DNA of 64,000 nucleotides from Burkholderiaceae bacterium. Lineage in GTDB: Bacteria; Pseudomonadota; Gammaproteobacteria; Burkholderiales; Burkholderiaceae_C. Under the pieces are notes generated by a model. The model had not been told where the DNA came from. It searched no databases and saw only the letters and a program-made list of their open reading frames with translations. Below, in pieces: positions 17,351 through 27,265 of this stretch. Within the stretch, counting starts at the first letter, position 1. Every line of letters begins with the position of its first letter. The stretch lies in NCBI GenBank assembly GCA_030123545.1, contig CP126124.1, positions 1,550,001-1,614,000 of the forward strand. Reading direction: 5' to 3'. A program made the translations under genes and the position numbers.

Positions 17351-18493
17351 TCATGCGTTGAAGAAGCTCTTCAGCCGTTCGGACCAGCTGCCGCTGCCCG
17401 GGGTGTGCTTAGGCCCGCCTTTCTTCAGCGATTCGTCGAGTTCCTTCAGCAGCTTCTTCTGGTGCTCGGTCAGCTTGACCGGCGTCTCCAGCGTGACGTG
17501 GCAGTACAGGTCGCCGGGGTAGCTGGAGCGCACGCCCTTGATTCCCTTGCCGCGCAGCCGGAACTGCTTGCCGCTTTGCGTGCCTTCCGGAATGTCGATC
17601 GCCGCGTTGCCGGCGAGGGTCGGCACCTCGATCTCGCCGCCGAGCGCGGCGATGGTGAAGCTGATCGGCACCTCGCAGTGCAGGTCGTCGCCGTCGCGCT
17701 CGAAGATCTCGTGTTTCTTCAGCCGGATTTCGATGTACAGGTCGCCGGGCGGGCCGCCGTTCGTGCCCGGTTCGCCGTTGCCGGCGCTGCGGATGCGCAT
17801 GCCGTCGTCGATGCCGGCCGGAATCCGCACTTCCAGCGTCTTGTTGGCCTTCACCTTGCCCTGGCCGTGGCAGGTACTGCACGGTTCGGGGATCAGCCGG
17901 CCGCTGCCACGGCAGGTCGGGCAGGTCTGCTGCACGCTGAAGAAGCCTTGGCGCATCTGCACCGCGCCGGCGCCATGGCAGGTGGTGCAGGTGATCGGCT
18001 TGGTGCCGGGCTTGGCGCCGCTGCCGTTGCAGGTGCTGCACGGGTCCCAGGTCGGAATGCGGATCTGCGCGTCCTTGCCGCGCGCCGCCTCTTCCAGCGT
18101 GATCTCCATCGCGTAGCTCAGGTCGCCGCCGCGGAACACCTGGCGACCGCCGCCGTGGCCGCCGCGCGCACGTTGGCCACCGAAGATCTCGCCAAAGATG
18201 TCGCCGAAGGTTTCGGCAAAGCCGCCGAAGCCATCGGACCCGGCGCCGCGCATGTTCGGATCGACGCCGGCGTGGCCGTATTGGTCGTACGCCGTGCGCT
18301 TCTGCGGATCGCTCAGCATCTCGTACGCTTCCTTGGCCTCCTTGAACTTCGCTTCGGCGGTCTTCGCGGCGTCCCCCTGGTTGCGGTCCGGATGGAACTT
18401 CATCGCGAGCTTGCGATAGGCCTTCTTGATCTCGGCTTCGCCTGCATTCTTCGGAACGCCGAGGATGTCGTAATAGTCTCGTTTGTTGGCCAT
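17351..18493 (-). CDS. dnaJ: Chaperone DnaJ (Hsp40)
   Basis: A 380-residue type I Hsp40 that stimulates DnaK ATPase and binds unfolded proteins. It has the J domain (YYDILGVPKNAGEAEIKKAY, HPD in FHPDRNQ), a Gly/Phe-rich linker (MRGAGSDGFGGFAETFGDIF), four zinc motifs CSTCNGSG, CTTCHGAG, CPTCRGSG and CSTCHGQG, and the C-terminal peptide-binding domains. Length is typical. An unrelated membrane gene separates it from dnaK, so it may be transcribed from the grpE promoter by read-through or from its own promoter. Confidence 0.98.
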   Translation of the reverse strand: MANKRDYYDILGVPKNAGEAEIKKAYRKLAMKFHPDRNQGDAAKTAEAKFKEAKEAYEMLSDPQKRTAYDQYGHAGVDPNMRGAGSDGFGGFAETFGDIFGEIFGGQRARGGHGGGRQVFRGGDLSYAMEITLEEAARGKDAQIRIPTWDPCSTCNGSGAKPGTKPITCTTCHGAGAVQMRQGFFSVQQTCPTCRGSGRLIPEPCSTCHGQGKVKANKTLEVRIPAGIDDGMRIRSAGNGEPGTNGGPPGDLYIEIRLKKHEIFERDGDDLHCEVPISFTIAALGGEIEVPTLAGNAAIDIPEGTQSGKQFRLRGKGIKGVRSSYPGDLYCHVTLETPVKLTEHQKKLLKELDESLKKGGPKHTPGSGSWSERLKSFFNA

Positions 18494-18537
18494 GGGGGAC
18501 TCGATGATCTGAATTCAAAAGTGCGGGGCTGCCGGAT

Positions 18538-19122
18538 TTACCGCGGCGGCTCCAGGCCCTGCGCATCGTGGTACTGCGGAGCGGTGCGCAGCCGCCCGAG
18601 CGGCACCACCGCATAGAACAACAGCGCTAGCAGCGGGAGGAACCAGGCCACCCCGGTTCCGACGAGATAGATGCCGGCCATCACCAGGCTGGCGCGAATC
18701 TGCGCTCGTTCGGTTACCGCGACTGCAGGCTGGGCGCGGACCACCGCGCCGCGCAACACCGCAAAGCCCAGGCACACCAGCACCATCACTGCGCCGTAGA
18801 ACGCCGCCGGCAACGGTTCGCGCCAATGATATTCGCTGCCGTAGCTGAGCGCGAACGGCACCAGCGACATGAAGAACAGCAGCAAGCCGTTCACCAGCAG
18901 GATGCGCGCGTCGATGCGCTCGACGCGGGCGAACAGATGCTGGTGCGCGATCCAGTTGGCCAGGATGTTGCCGAAGGCGATGGTGTAGGCCAGATAGACC
19001 GGCCACAACTGCGCCAGCGCGCCCAGCGTCGGTTCCTTGGGCACCTTCAGATCGAGCACCATGATGGTCAGGATGATGGCCATCACGCCGTCGCTGAATG
19101 CTTCGAATCGGCTCTTGCCCAT
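18538..19122 (-). CDS. TMEM175-like (DUF1211) membrane protein
   Basis: A 194-residue protein with about six hydrophobic segments. The N-terminal motif RFEAFSDGVMAIILTIMVLD matches the conserved R-x3-FSDGV-x-AI segment of the TMEM175 family; members studied conduct potassium (bacterial TMEM175 is a tetrameric channel). The protein has one family repeat, with a second half ending in LALLFYAVVPLG. It lies between dnaK (91 bases downstream of dnaK's stop) and dnaJ (44 bases before), on the same strand, an unusual position. The role in the heat-shock locus is unknown. Confidence 0.85.
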   Translation of the reverse strand: MGKSRFEAFSDGVMAIILTIMVLDLKVPKEPTLGALAQLWPVYLAYTIAFGNILANWIAHQHLFARVERIDARILLVNGLLLFFMSLVPFALSYGSEYHWREPLPAAFYGAVMVLVCLGFAVLRGAVVRAQPAVAVTERAQIRASLVMAGIYLVGTGVAWFLPLLALLFYAVVPLGRLRTAPQYHDAQGLEPPR

Positions 19123-19212
19123 GAAATATGTTCCAGCTTCAGCAGCGCGAAGGGCGGCCAGGCTGATCGCCTGCCGCCCATCGGCCTGCTCGCCCGCCGT
19201 GGCCGCGGACTG

Positions 19213-21171
<1,959 letters not shown>

Positions 21172-21249
21172 GTGTTGCTCCGGGGGAATGAGGATTTCGA
21201 TTAACGATAACGTGTGGATAAGCGGGCCGAGTTCAAGGCCGGCGGGCGG

Positions 21250-21846
21250 TCATTTCGGGGCCGCGACCGTGACCAGCGCCGGGCGGATCACGCGGTCGGC
21301 GATCGTGTAGCCCTTTTGCAGCAGGCTGACCACGGTGTTCGCCTCCTGTTCCGCCGGCACCATGCTGATCGCCTGGTGACGATGCGGATCGAAGCGTTCC
21401 CCGACGGCCGGGCTGACCTCGAGCACCTGGTTGCGTGCCAGCGCCGCCCGGAGCTGCTGCAGCGTGGCAAGGGTTCCCTCGCGGATCTGCTCCAGCGTTG
21501 CATCGCGTACCGCCAGACCCGCCTCCAGGCTGTCGAGCACTGGCAGCAGGCTCTCGGCGAAGCCCTCGAGCGCGAACTTGCGCGCCTTCGCGATTTCCTC
21601 GTCGGCCCGACGCCGGGCGTTTTCCGTTTCGGCCTTGGCGCGCAGGAAATGATCGGACAGATCGGCGACCTTGGTCTTCAGACTGGCCATCTCCGCCTGC
21701 ACGCCGGCCAGTTCGGCCTGCGCCGCGGCTTCTTCGGTGGCCAGATCGCCGGCGCCGGTGTCGGCCGGCATCGCGGCCCCGGCGCTCGGATCGTTCTCGT
21801 TCGGGTCCCCGGGGAAGGGGGCGGCGGTGTTCTGCGGTTCGGACAT
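21250..21846 (-). CDS. grpE: Nucleotide exchange factor GrpE
   Basis: A 198-residue GrpE that releases ADP from DnaK. After an acidic, low-complexity N-terminus (MSEPQNTAAPFPGDPNENDP) comes a long coiled coil (about residues 45-115, LAGVQAEMASLKTKVADLSD) and the family signature region FDPHRHQAISMVPAEQEANT with the closing GYTIADRVIRPALVTVA. The ATG at 21846 gives the normal N-terminus. A sigma-32-like promoter lies about 56-82 bases upstream. First gene of grpE-dnaK-(TMEM175-like)-dnaJ. Confidence 0.97.
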   Translation of the reverse strand: MSEPQNTAAPFPGDPNENDPSAGAAMPADTGAGDLATEEAAAQAELAGVQAEMASLKTKVADLSDHFLRAKAETENARRRADEEIAKARKFALEGFAESLLPVLDSLEAGLAVRDATLEQIREGTLATLQQLRAALARNQVLEVSPAVGERFDPHRHQAISMVPAEQEANTVVSLLQKGYTIADRVIRPALVTVAAPK

Positions 21847-21901
21847 TGGGATATCGAAAGTCTGATCGAAGGATTGAAAGCTTTGCGTAATCTGCGTGCC
21901 A

Positions 21902-21928
21902 CCTTGGGGCGGCGAGCCGGATTTCAAG
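21902..21928 (-). promoter_or_regulatory. Sigma-32 (RpoH) type heat-shock promoter for grpE-dnaK
   Basis: On the minus strand CTTGAAA (21928-21922) is followed after 12 bases by CCCCAAGG (21909-21902), close to the RpoH consensus CTTGAAA ... CCCCAT. The start point would be near 21895, giving a leader of about 50 bases before grpE. It lies directly downstream of a strong terminator for the preceding gene. Confidence 0.75.
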
Positions 21929-21945
21929 TCCGGCCGACGCGCGGC

Positions 21946-21971
21946 GAAAAAAAGACAGGCGCTGCCTGTCT
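21946..21971 (-). terminator. Rho-independent terminator of the HxlR-like gene
   Basis: On the minus strand AGACAGGC, loop AGC, GCCTGTCT form a perfect 8-bp stem followed by a run of seven T. It lies 45 bases after the stop of the regulator gene at 22016 and just before the grpE heat-shock promoter. Confidence 0.85.
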
Positions 21972-22015
21972 GCTTCGATCGCCCCCGACGTGGGCCGAGG
22001 GTGTGGGTGGAGAAG

Positions 22016-22324
22016 CTACTTCTTCTTCGCCTGGTTGGCCGCCCAGCGGCCGGCGAAGGCCTGCAGATCGTTCAGGCGCTTGAGCAGGTCGGCCCCCGAG
22101 GCCGTCACGCCGTAGCCGTCGCCGCCGTGCGTCAGCAGGCCGGCCTCGCGCAGTTCCTTGATCCGCGTGTTCAGCGTGTTCGGCGTGATGCCGCCGACGC
22201 TGTCCTGCAGCAGGCGGAAGGTCTGCGCATGGCCGTCGCGCAGCGCCCACAGCACGCGCATCGCATAGCGCGACTCCAGCAGGCTCAGCAACTGGCTGAT
22301 GGCATGGTTGTCCTTCGAACTCAT
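22016..22324 (-). CDS. HxlR-like winged-helix transcriptional regulator
   Basis: A 102-residue single-domain regulator. The winged-helix core reads YAMRVLWALRDGHAQTFRLL, then GGITPNTLNTRIKELREAGLL and a wing at GDGYGVTASG, followed by a C-terminal helix (DLLKRLNDLQAFAGRWAA) that likely makes the dimer. This order is that of HxlR proteins, though the Cys often found near their N-terminus is missing. GAGGAG precedes the ATG at good spacing. Its target is unknown. It ends in a clear terminator. Confidence 0.75.
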   Translation of the reverse strand: MSSKDNHAISQLLSLLESRYAMRVLWALRDGHAQTFRLLQDSVGGITPNTLNTRIKELREAGLLTHGGDGYGVTASGADLLKRLNDLQAFAGRWAANQAKKK

Positions 22325-22437
22325 TCGGCGATCTCCTCGGATGGCGTGTATTTCTTTGATCGTGGCCGGTTGCGGCGGGCGGCGGCAGACGCCGGCAGGG
22401 TGCCACGAATATAGCGCAGTTTCCGAAATGCTACGAG

Positions 22438-22512
22438 TTTAATAGCTGCCAGCGTCCGAACCACGTGGCCTCCGAGCCACTGCCGGTCCATAGCTTGCTA
22501 TATATAGATTTT
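22438..22512. repeat. Short AT-bordered hairpin repeat overlapping the end of the MarR gene
   Basis: Runs from TTTAATAGCTGCCAGCG to TAGCTTGCTATATATAG, with a GC-rich middle. It belongs to the same loose family as the element at 10925-10990. Its right edge supplies the last codons and stop of the MarR gene. Confidence 0.45.
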
Positions 22513-22953
22513 TTGCAGAAGCCGCATCAGGGTTTTCCGCTCTGCGCTGCTCAGCCGGTGCGTCGCGGCAAGCTCGGTCTCGGTGGCGGTCCGCTCGGCG
22601 TCGCGCATCAGTTTCGCGCCGGCTGGCGTCAGATGCAGGCCGATCGCCCGTCCGTCGTGCGGATGCGGGCGCCTGTGCACCAGTTCGCGCTTTTCCAGCG
22701 CCTGGATCATCCCGACCAGATTGGGCGGCTGGATTGCCAGCGTGCTGCACAGCTGGCGCGAGGTGATGCCCGGGTTGTGCGTGATCAGCGACAGCACCGA
22801 AAAATCGACCGGCCGCAGCTGGTACACCGCCATCTGCTCGAGGAACCGGTCGATGATCGCGAGCGCGGCGCGCCGCGCGTTGTAGCCGACCAGCGACTCG
22901 AGATAGCTGGTGTCGATCTCGGTGACGTGGTGGGCGGGTTCTTCGGTTGGCAT
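22498..22953 (-). CDS. MarR family transcriptional regulator, likely regulator of the hydroxycinnamate operon
   Basis: A 151-residue MarR protein: dimerisation helices at both ends around a winged helix (DFSVLSLITHNPGITSRQLC, LAIQPPNLVGMIQALEKREL, wing RRPHPHDGRAIGLHLTPAG). It is the last gene of the long operon that carries feruloyl-CoA synthetase and the importer, starting 33 bases after the acyl-CoA dehydrogenase. MarR repressors (CouR, HcaR, FerC types) that respond to hydroxycinnamoyl-CoA control such operons in other bacteria, so this is the obvious regulator; that is inference. Its last residues are encoded by a dispersed repeat. Confidence 0.85.
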   Translation of the reverse strand: MPTEEPAHHVTEIDTSYLESLVGYNARRAALAIIDRFLEQMAVYQLRPVDFSVLSLITHNPGITSRQLCSTLAIQPPNLVGMIQALEKRELVHRRPHPHDGRAIGLHLTPAGAKLMRDAERTATETELAATHRLSSAERKTLMRLLQKIYI

Positions 22954-22985
22954 CGCGTTGGAAGGGGGCGGGCGCTACCAGCACT

Positions 22986-24695
22986 CTACCCGAGCGGCGC
23001 GGCGAGTTCGTTCAGCAGTGCCAGGCGCAGTTCGAACTCCGGCAGCACGCGCCGGCGCAGCGCGACGGCCGGGGCGCTCCAGCGCGGCGCGTCGGCGCCC
23101 GGCGCGCGCTCGATTTGCACCCAGGCCCAGCCCAGCAAGGCCAGCGCGACGGCGCGCAGGTAGTCGTCGGCGGCTTCGTAGGGCAGAGTGGAACGGGTTT
23201 TGGCCGCTTCGACCAAGGCGCTGGTGAGGTCGCGCAGTTCGTCGCAGCGGCGCAGCACCTTCGCATCGGCGGCCCGGGTGGCATCGAGGTCGGCGCGCAG
23301 CGCCAGCAGCAGCGCGGTCAGCGCCACGCCGCCGTCGGGCAGCACCTTGCGCACCAGCAGATCGATCGCCTGGATCTCGTTGGTGCCCTCGTAGATCATC
23401 GTCACGCGCGCATCGCGCACGATCTGCTCGATCCCCCATTCGCGCACGTAGCCGTGGCCGCCTAACACCTGCAGGCAGTCGCTGGCGCCGTGGAAGGCCT
23501 GGTGCGTGAAGGCGGCCTTGAGCACGGGGGTGACCAGACTGCACCACGATTGCGCCTGAGCGCGGCGCGCGCCGTCGGGGTGATGGCGCGCGAAATCGAG
23601 CTCGACGCCGGTGCGGTAGGCGAGCAGCCGGCCGCCGTCGATCCAGGCGCGCTGCACGTCGAGGATGCGTCGGATCGCGGGGTGTTCGATGATCGGGTCC
23701 GGTCCGGCGGTTGCCGGCGTGCCTTCGGGCTTGGGCGTTCGCATCTGGCGGCGCTCGCGCGCGTACGCGTCGGCCTTCTGCCATGCCGCGTCGAGCAGGC
23801 CGATGCCCTGCAGCGCCACGTGCAATCGGGCCGCGTTCATCATCACGAACATGGCGGCGAGGCCGCGCCCGGGCTCGCCGACGAGCCAGCCGATCGCCTC
23901 GTCGAAGCGCATCACGCAGGTCGGGCTGCCGTGCAGGCCCATCTTCTCCTCGATGCGCTCGCAGTGCACGGCATTGGGCGTGCCGTCGGGAAGCAGCTTG
24001 GGACAGAGGAACAGCGACAGGCCCTTGGGTCCAGGCGGCGCATCGGGAAGCCGGCCCAGCACCAGATGCACGATGTTGTCGGTCAGGTCGTGCTCGCCGC
24101 CCGAGATGAAGATCTTGGTGCCGCTGATTGCATGGCTGCCGTCGGACTGCGCCACGGCGCGCGTGCGCGCCAGACCCAGGTCGCTGCCGGCATGCGGCTC
24201 GGTCAGGCACATCGTCGCCAGCCATTCGCCGCTGGCGATCTTGCCGAGGTAGCCCGCCTTCAGCGCGTCGCTGCCGTGGTGCCTGAGGCACTCGTAGGCG
24301 CCGTGCAGCAGGCCGGGGGCCATGGTCCAGCCGTGATTGGCCGCGCTCAGCATCTCGTACAGCACGCCTTCCAGCACCCAGGGCAGGCCCTGGCCGCCGT
24401 CCTCGGGGGCGCAGGCGAGCGCCGGCCAGCCGGCCTGCCAGAACGCCTGGTAGGCCGCGCGCGCGCCTGGTGGCGTGGTAACGCGGCCCTGATCGTAGCG
24501 GCAGCCTTCCTCGTCGCCCACGCGCGAGAGGGGCGCGACGGCACTGGCGACGAATTTGGCCGCTTCCTCCAGCACCTGCAACTGCAGATCCTCGTCGGTT
24601 TCGGCGAAGGCGGGCAGGGCCTGCAGCCGAGAGGGCGCCTGCAACGCCTCGCGCAGGGTGAAGCGGATGTCGTCGAGCGGGGGTTGGTAACTCAT
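22986..24695 (-). CDS. Acyl-CoA dehydrogenase, possibly for dihydrohydroxycinnamoyl-CoA
   Basis: A 569-residue FAD acyl-CoA dehydrogenase of the same long class as the one at 9104-10924. Visible motifs are MCLTEPHAGSDLGLARTRAV, ISGTKIFISGGEHDLTDNIV, GEPGRGLAAMFVMMNAARLH, QVLGGHGYVREWGIEQIVRD and the catalytic-Glu stretch VTMIYEGTNEIQAIDLLVRK. It sits between the ABC importer genes and the MarR gene in the hydroxycinnamate operon. By analogy with HcaD of Acinetobacter it could oxidise saturated phenylpropanoyl-CoA (dihydroferuloyl or phloretoyl) to the cinnamoyl form; this is context-based. Confidence 0.9.
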   Translation of the reverse strand: MSYQPPLDDIRFTLREALQAPSRLQALPAFAETDEDLQLQVLEEAAKFVASAVAPLSRVGDEEGCRYDQGRVTTPPGARAAYQAFWQAGWPALACAPEDGGQGLPWVLEGVLYEMLSAANHGWTMAPGLLHGAYECLRHHGSDALKAGYLGKIASGEWLATMCLTEPHAGSDLGLARTRAVAQSDGSHAISGTKIFISGGEHDLTDNIVHLVLGRLPDAPPGPKGLSLFLCPKLLPDGTPNAVHCERIEEKMGLHGSPTCVMRFDEAIGWLVGEPGRGLAAMFVMMNAARLHVALQGIGLLDAAWQKADAYARERRQMRTPKPEGTPATAGPDPIIEHPAIRRILDVQRAWIDGGRLLAYRTGVELDFARHHPDGARRAQAQSWCSLVTPVLKAAFTHQAFHGASDCLQVLGGHGYVREWGIEQIVRDARVTMIYEGTNEIQAIDLLVRKVLPDGGVALTALLLALRADLDATRAADAKVLRRCDELRDLTSALVEAAKTRSTLPYEAADDYLRAVALALLGWAWVQIERAPGADAPRWSAPAVALRRRVLPEFELRLALLNELAAPLG

Positions 24696-24752
24696 GGTGA
24701 TCTGCGCAGGTGCGGTTGGCAGGGAAGCACAGTCCGAAGCGAGGAGGCAGGA

Positions 24753-25484
24753 TCAGGCGTCCCGCGCCGCCCCGAGGTAGGTGTCGATCACGCGCGCGTC
24801 GCGTGCCAGTTCGGCCGCCGGGCCCTGCAGGCCGATCTCGCCCATTTCGAGCAAGTAGCCGTGGTCGGCGACCTGCAGTGCGGCGCGGGCGTTCTGCTCC
24901 ACCAGCAGGATGGTCACGCCGGTCTGACGCAGCGCGTCGATGGTGCGGAAGATCTCCTTGACCACCAGCGGCGCCAGCCCCAGGCTGGGCTCGTCGAGCA
25001 TCAGCAGCGAGGGCTGCGACATCAGCGCGCGGCCGACGGCGAGCATTTGTCGCTCGCCACCCGACAGCGTTCCGGCGAGTTGGGCGCGGCGCTCCTTCAG
25101 ACGCGGAAACAGCGCATAGACCTGCTCCAGCCCATTGCGCCATTGTCGATTGCGCAGCCGCAACTGGCGAAAGCCGCCGAGCACGAGATTGTCTTCCACC
25201 GGCATCGTGCCGAACAGCTCGCGCTTTTCCGGGACGAGCGCGATGCCCAGCATCACGCGTTCCTCCAGCGACAGCGGCGCTATGTCCTGGCCCTGGTACT
25301 CGACGCTGCCGTGCCCCGGGAGCACGCCGATCAGCGTGTTCAGCAGCGTGGACTTGCCGGCACCGTTCGGGCCGATCACGGTGATCACGCTGCCGGCGGC
25401 CGCCTGCAGGTCGATGCGATGCAGAACCTCGGCGCGGCCGTAGCCGGCGCGCAGACCGTGAACGCGAAGAAGAGGCGATGTCAT
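24753..25484 (-). CDS. Branched-chain-type ABC transporter ATPase (LivF-like)
   Basis: A 243-residue ABC ATPase. Walker A GPNGAGKST, signature LSGGERQMLAVGRAL, Walker B LLMLDEPSLGLAPL and the switch His in LLVEQNARAAL are intact. The IALVPEKRELFGTMPVEDNL segment marks the LivF branch of hydrophobic amino acid and aromatic acid importers. It is the second ATPase of the system; the first is fused to the permease upstream, whose stop is 11 bases before this ATG. Probable substrate: hydroxycinnamates, from operon context. Confidence 0.93.
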   Translation of the reverse strand: MTSPLLRVHGLRAGYGRAEVLHRIDLQAAAGSVITVIGPNGAGKSTLLNTLIGVLPGHGSVEYQGQDIAPLSLEERVMLGIALVPEKRELFGTMPVEDNLVLGGFRQLRLRNRQWRNGLEQVYALFPRLKERRAQLAGTLSGGERQMLAVGRALMSQPSLLMLDEPSLGLAPLVVKEIFRTIDALRQTGVTILLVEQNARAALQVADHGYLLEMGEIGLQGPAAELARDARVIDTYLGAARDA

Positions 25485-25495
25485 GGCGGGGCGGT

Positions 25496-27265
25496 TCAAT
25501 GTTCTGTCCCGAGATAGGCGGCACGCACAGCCGGGCTCTGGCGCACCTCGGCCGGTGTGCCTTCCATCAGGTGCGTGCCGAACTCCATCACGACGATGTG
25601 GTCCGTCACGTCCATCACCAAGTCCATGTCGTGCTCCACCAACAGGATGGTCATGCCCTGCGTGCGCAGTTCGCGCAGCACTCGCGCGAGCGCCTGCTTC
25701 TCCAGGTGCCGCAGGCCGGCGGCCGGCTCGTCGAGCAGCAGCAGCGCCGGGTCGCTGCACAGCGCGCGCGCGATCTCCATCAGCCGCTGCTGCCCCATCG
25801 CCAGATTGCCGGCCAGCTCGTGCAGGCTGTCGGCCATGCCGACCCGTTCCAATTGCTGCGCGGCCTGGCGCAGCAGCCGCCGCTCCTCGGCGCGGTCGAG
25901 CCGCAACATCGCTGACAGCGCGCCGCGATGTCCGCGCAGATGCGCACCCAGCGCGACGTTCTCGAGCACGGTCATGCCGGGGATCATCTTCACGTGCTGG
26001 AAGGTGCGCGAGACGCCGCGCCGCGCGATCTCGCGCGAGGGCAGTCCGCTGATCCTCTCGCCCCGGAACCGCACTTCGCCGGCGCTCAGCTCGAGCACGC
26101 CGGTGATCAGGTTGAACGTGGTCGACTTGCCCGCGCCGTTCGGGCCGATCAGCCCGACGATCTGTCCGGCGCGCACCGAAAAGCTGACGTCGTTGACCGC
26201 GGTAAGACCGCCGAACACCTTGCGCGCGGCGTTCACCTCGAGCACCGGCTCGTCCGGCGCGGGCTTGGGCCGATCGTCCAGCGGCGGCGCATCGTTCCAA
26301 TCCGGACTCCGGCGGCGGCGCGGCAGGCGCCGCGTGATCGAGGCCCAGATGCCGTCGGGCAGGTATTTCAGCACCAACACCAGCACGATGCCGAGCACGA
26401 TGGTGTCGTAGCTGCCGCTGGCGCCGAACAGCTTCGGCAGCAGCACCTGCAACTGATCCTCCAGCAGCTTGGTCACCGCGGCCCCGGTGATCGCGCCCCA
26501 GACATAGCTGGCCCCGCCCAGCACCGCCATGAACAGATACTCGATGCCCCATTTGATGCCGAACGGCGAGGGGTTCACCGTCTGCTGGTTGTGCGCAAAC
26601 AGCCATCCGGAAACGCTTGCGAACAGTGCGGCGATCAGGAAGATCCCGATCTTGTAGCGCAGCGTGTTCACGCCCATCGCCTCGGCCATGCGCGAACCGC
26701 TACTCAGCGAGCGGATCGCGCGGCCGGGCCGCGAATCGAGCAGGTTGACCAGCGAAAACCCGGCCAGCAGCACCAGCACCCAGGTCAGCACGAAGAATGG
26801 CCGCCCCTGGCTCAGGTCCCAGCGGCCGAGCGGAATGCCGGGCACGCCGAGCAGGCCGTCGTAGCGCCCGAGCGCATCCAGGTTGCCCAGCAGGTAGTAC
26901 AGCGCCAGCCCCCAGGCGATCGTCGCCAGCGGCAGATAGTGGCCCGACATGCGCAGCGTGATCCAGCCGATAACCGCCGCGCTGAGCGCCGTCAGCGCCA
27001 GGCCGATGAACAGCGTCAACCACGGCGAGAGGCCGGCATTGAGCGTCAGATAGGCGGTGGTGTAGGCGCCGATGCCGACGAACGCCGCCTGGCCGAACGA
27101 GGTCAGTCCGCCGATCCCGGTCAGCAGCACGAGGCCGAGCACCACCAGGCTGTATTCACCGACGGCGCTGAGCTGGGTGATCCAGAAAACGGGCAGCGGC
27201 AGCCAGGCGAGCAGCACGATCAGCGCGAGGCCGACGAGCGGCAGCGTCAGGGCAGGGCGGCGCAT
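25496..27265 (-). CDS. Fused ABC transporter permease-ATPase (LivM-LivG fusion)
   Basis: A 589-residue fusion. Residues 1-320 are a LivM-type permease with about nine hydrophobic segments and the GIGGLTSFGQAAFVGIGAYT motif; about residues 345-589 are a LivG-type ATPase with Walker A GPNGAGKST, signature LAMGQQRLMEIARAL and Walker B LLLLDEPAAGL. The linker is rich in Arg, Pro and Asp. Such fusions occur in several alpha- and betaproteobacteria. Its ATG overlaps the LivH stop by one base (TGATG). Longer in-frame starts upstream lie inside the LivH gene and are not real. It belongs to the importer of the hydroxycinnamate operon. Confidence 0.92.
   Translation of the reverse strand: MRRPALTLPLVGLALIVLLAWLPLPVFWITQLSAVGEYSLVVLGLVLLTGIGGLTSFGQAAFVGIGAYTTAYLTLNAGLSPWLTLFIGLALTALSAAVIGWITLRMSGHYLPLATIAWGLALYYLLGNLDALGRYDGLLGVPGIPLGRWDLSQGRPFFVLTWVLVLLAGFSLVNLLDSRPGRAIRSLSSGSRMAEAMGVNTLRYKIGIFLIAALFASVSGWLFAHNQQTVNPSPFGIKWGIEYLFMAVLGGASYVWGAITGAAVTKLLEDQLQVLLPKLFGASGSYDTIVLGIVLVLVLKYLPDGIWASITRRLPRRRRSPDWNDAPPLDDRPKPAPDEPVLEVNAARKVFGGLTAVNDVSFSVRAGQIVGLIGPNGAGKSTTFNLITGVLELSAGEVRFRGERISGLPSREIARRGVSRTFQHVKMIPGMTVLENVALGAHLRGHRGALSAMLRLDRAEERRLLRQAAQQLERVGMADSLHELAGNLAMGQQRLMEIARALCSDPALLLLDEPAAGLRHLEKQALARVLRELRTQGMTILLVEHDMDLVMDVTDHIVVMEFGTHLMEGTPAEVRQSPAVRAAYLGTEH

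Noticed and set aside
22975..25524. An 849-codon frame overlapping the acyl-CoA dehydrogenase and LivF-like genes
   Set aside because: It is a shifted-frame shadow of those two genes, with Arg/Ala/Gly-rich low-complexity content.
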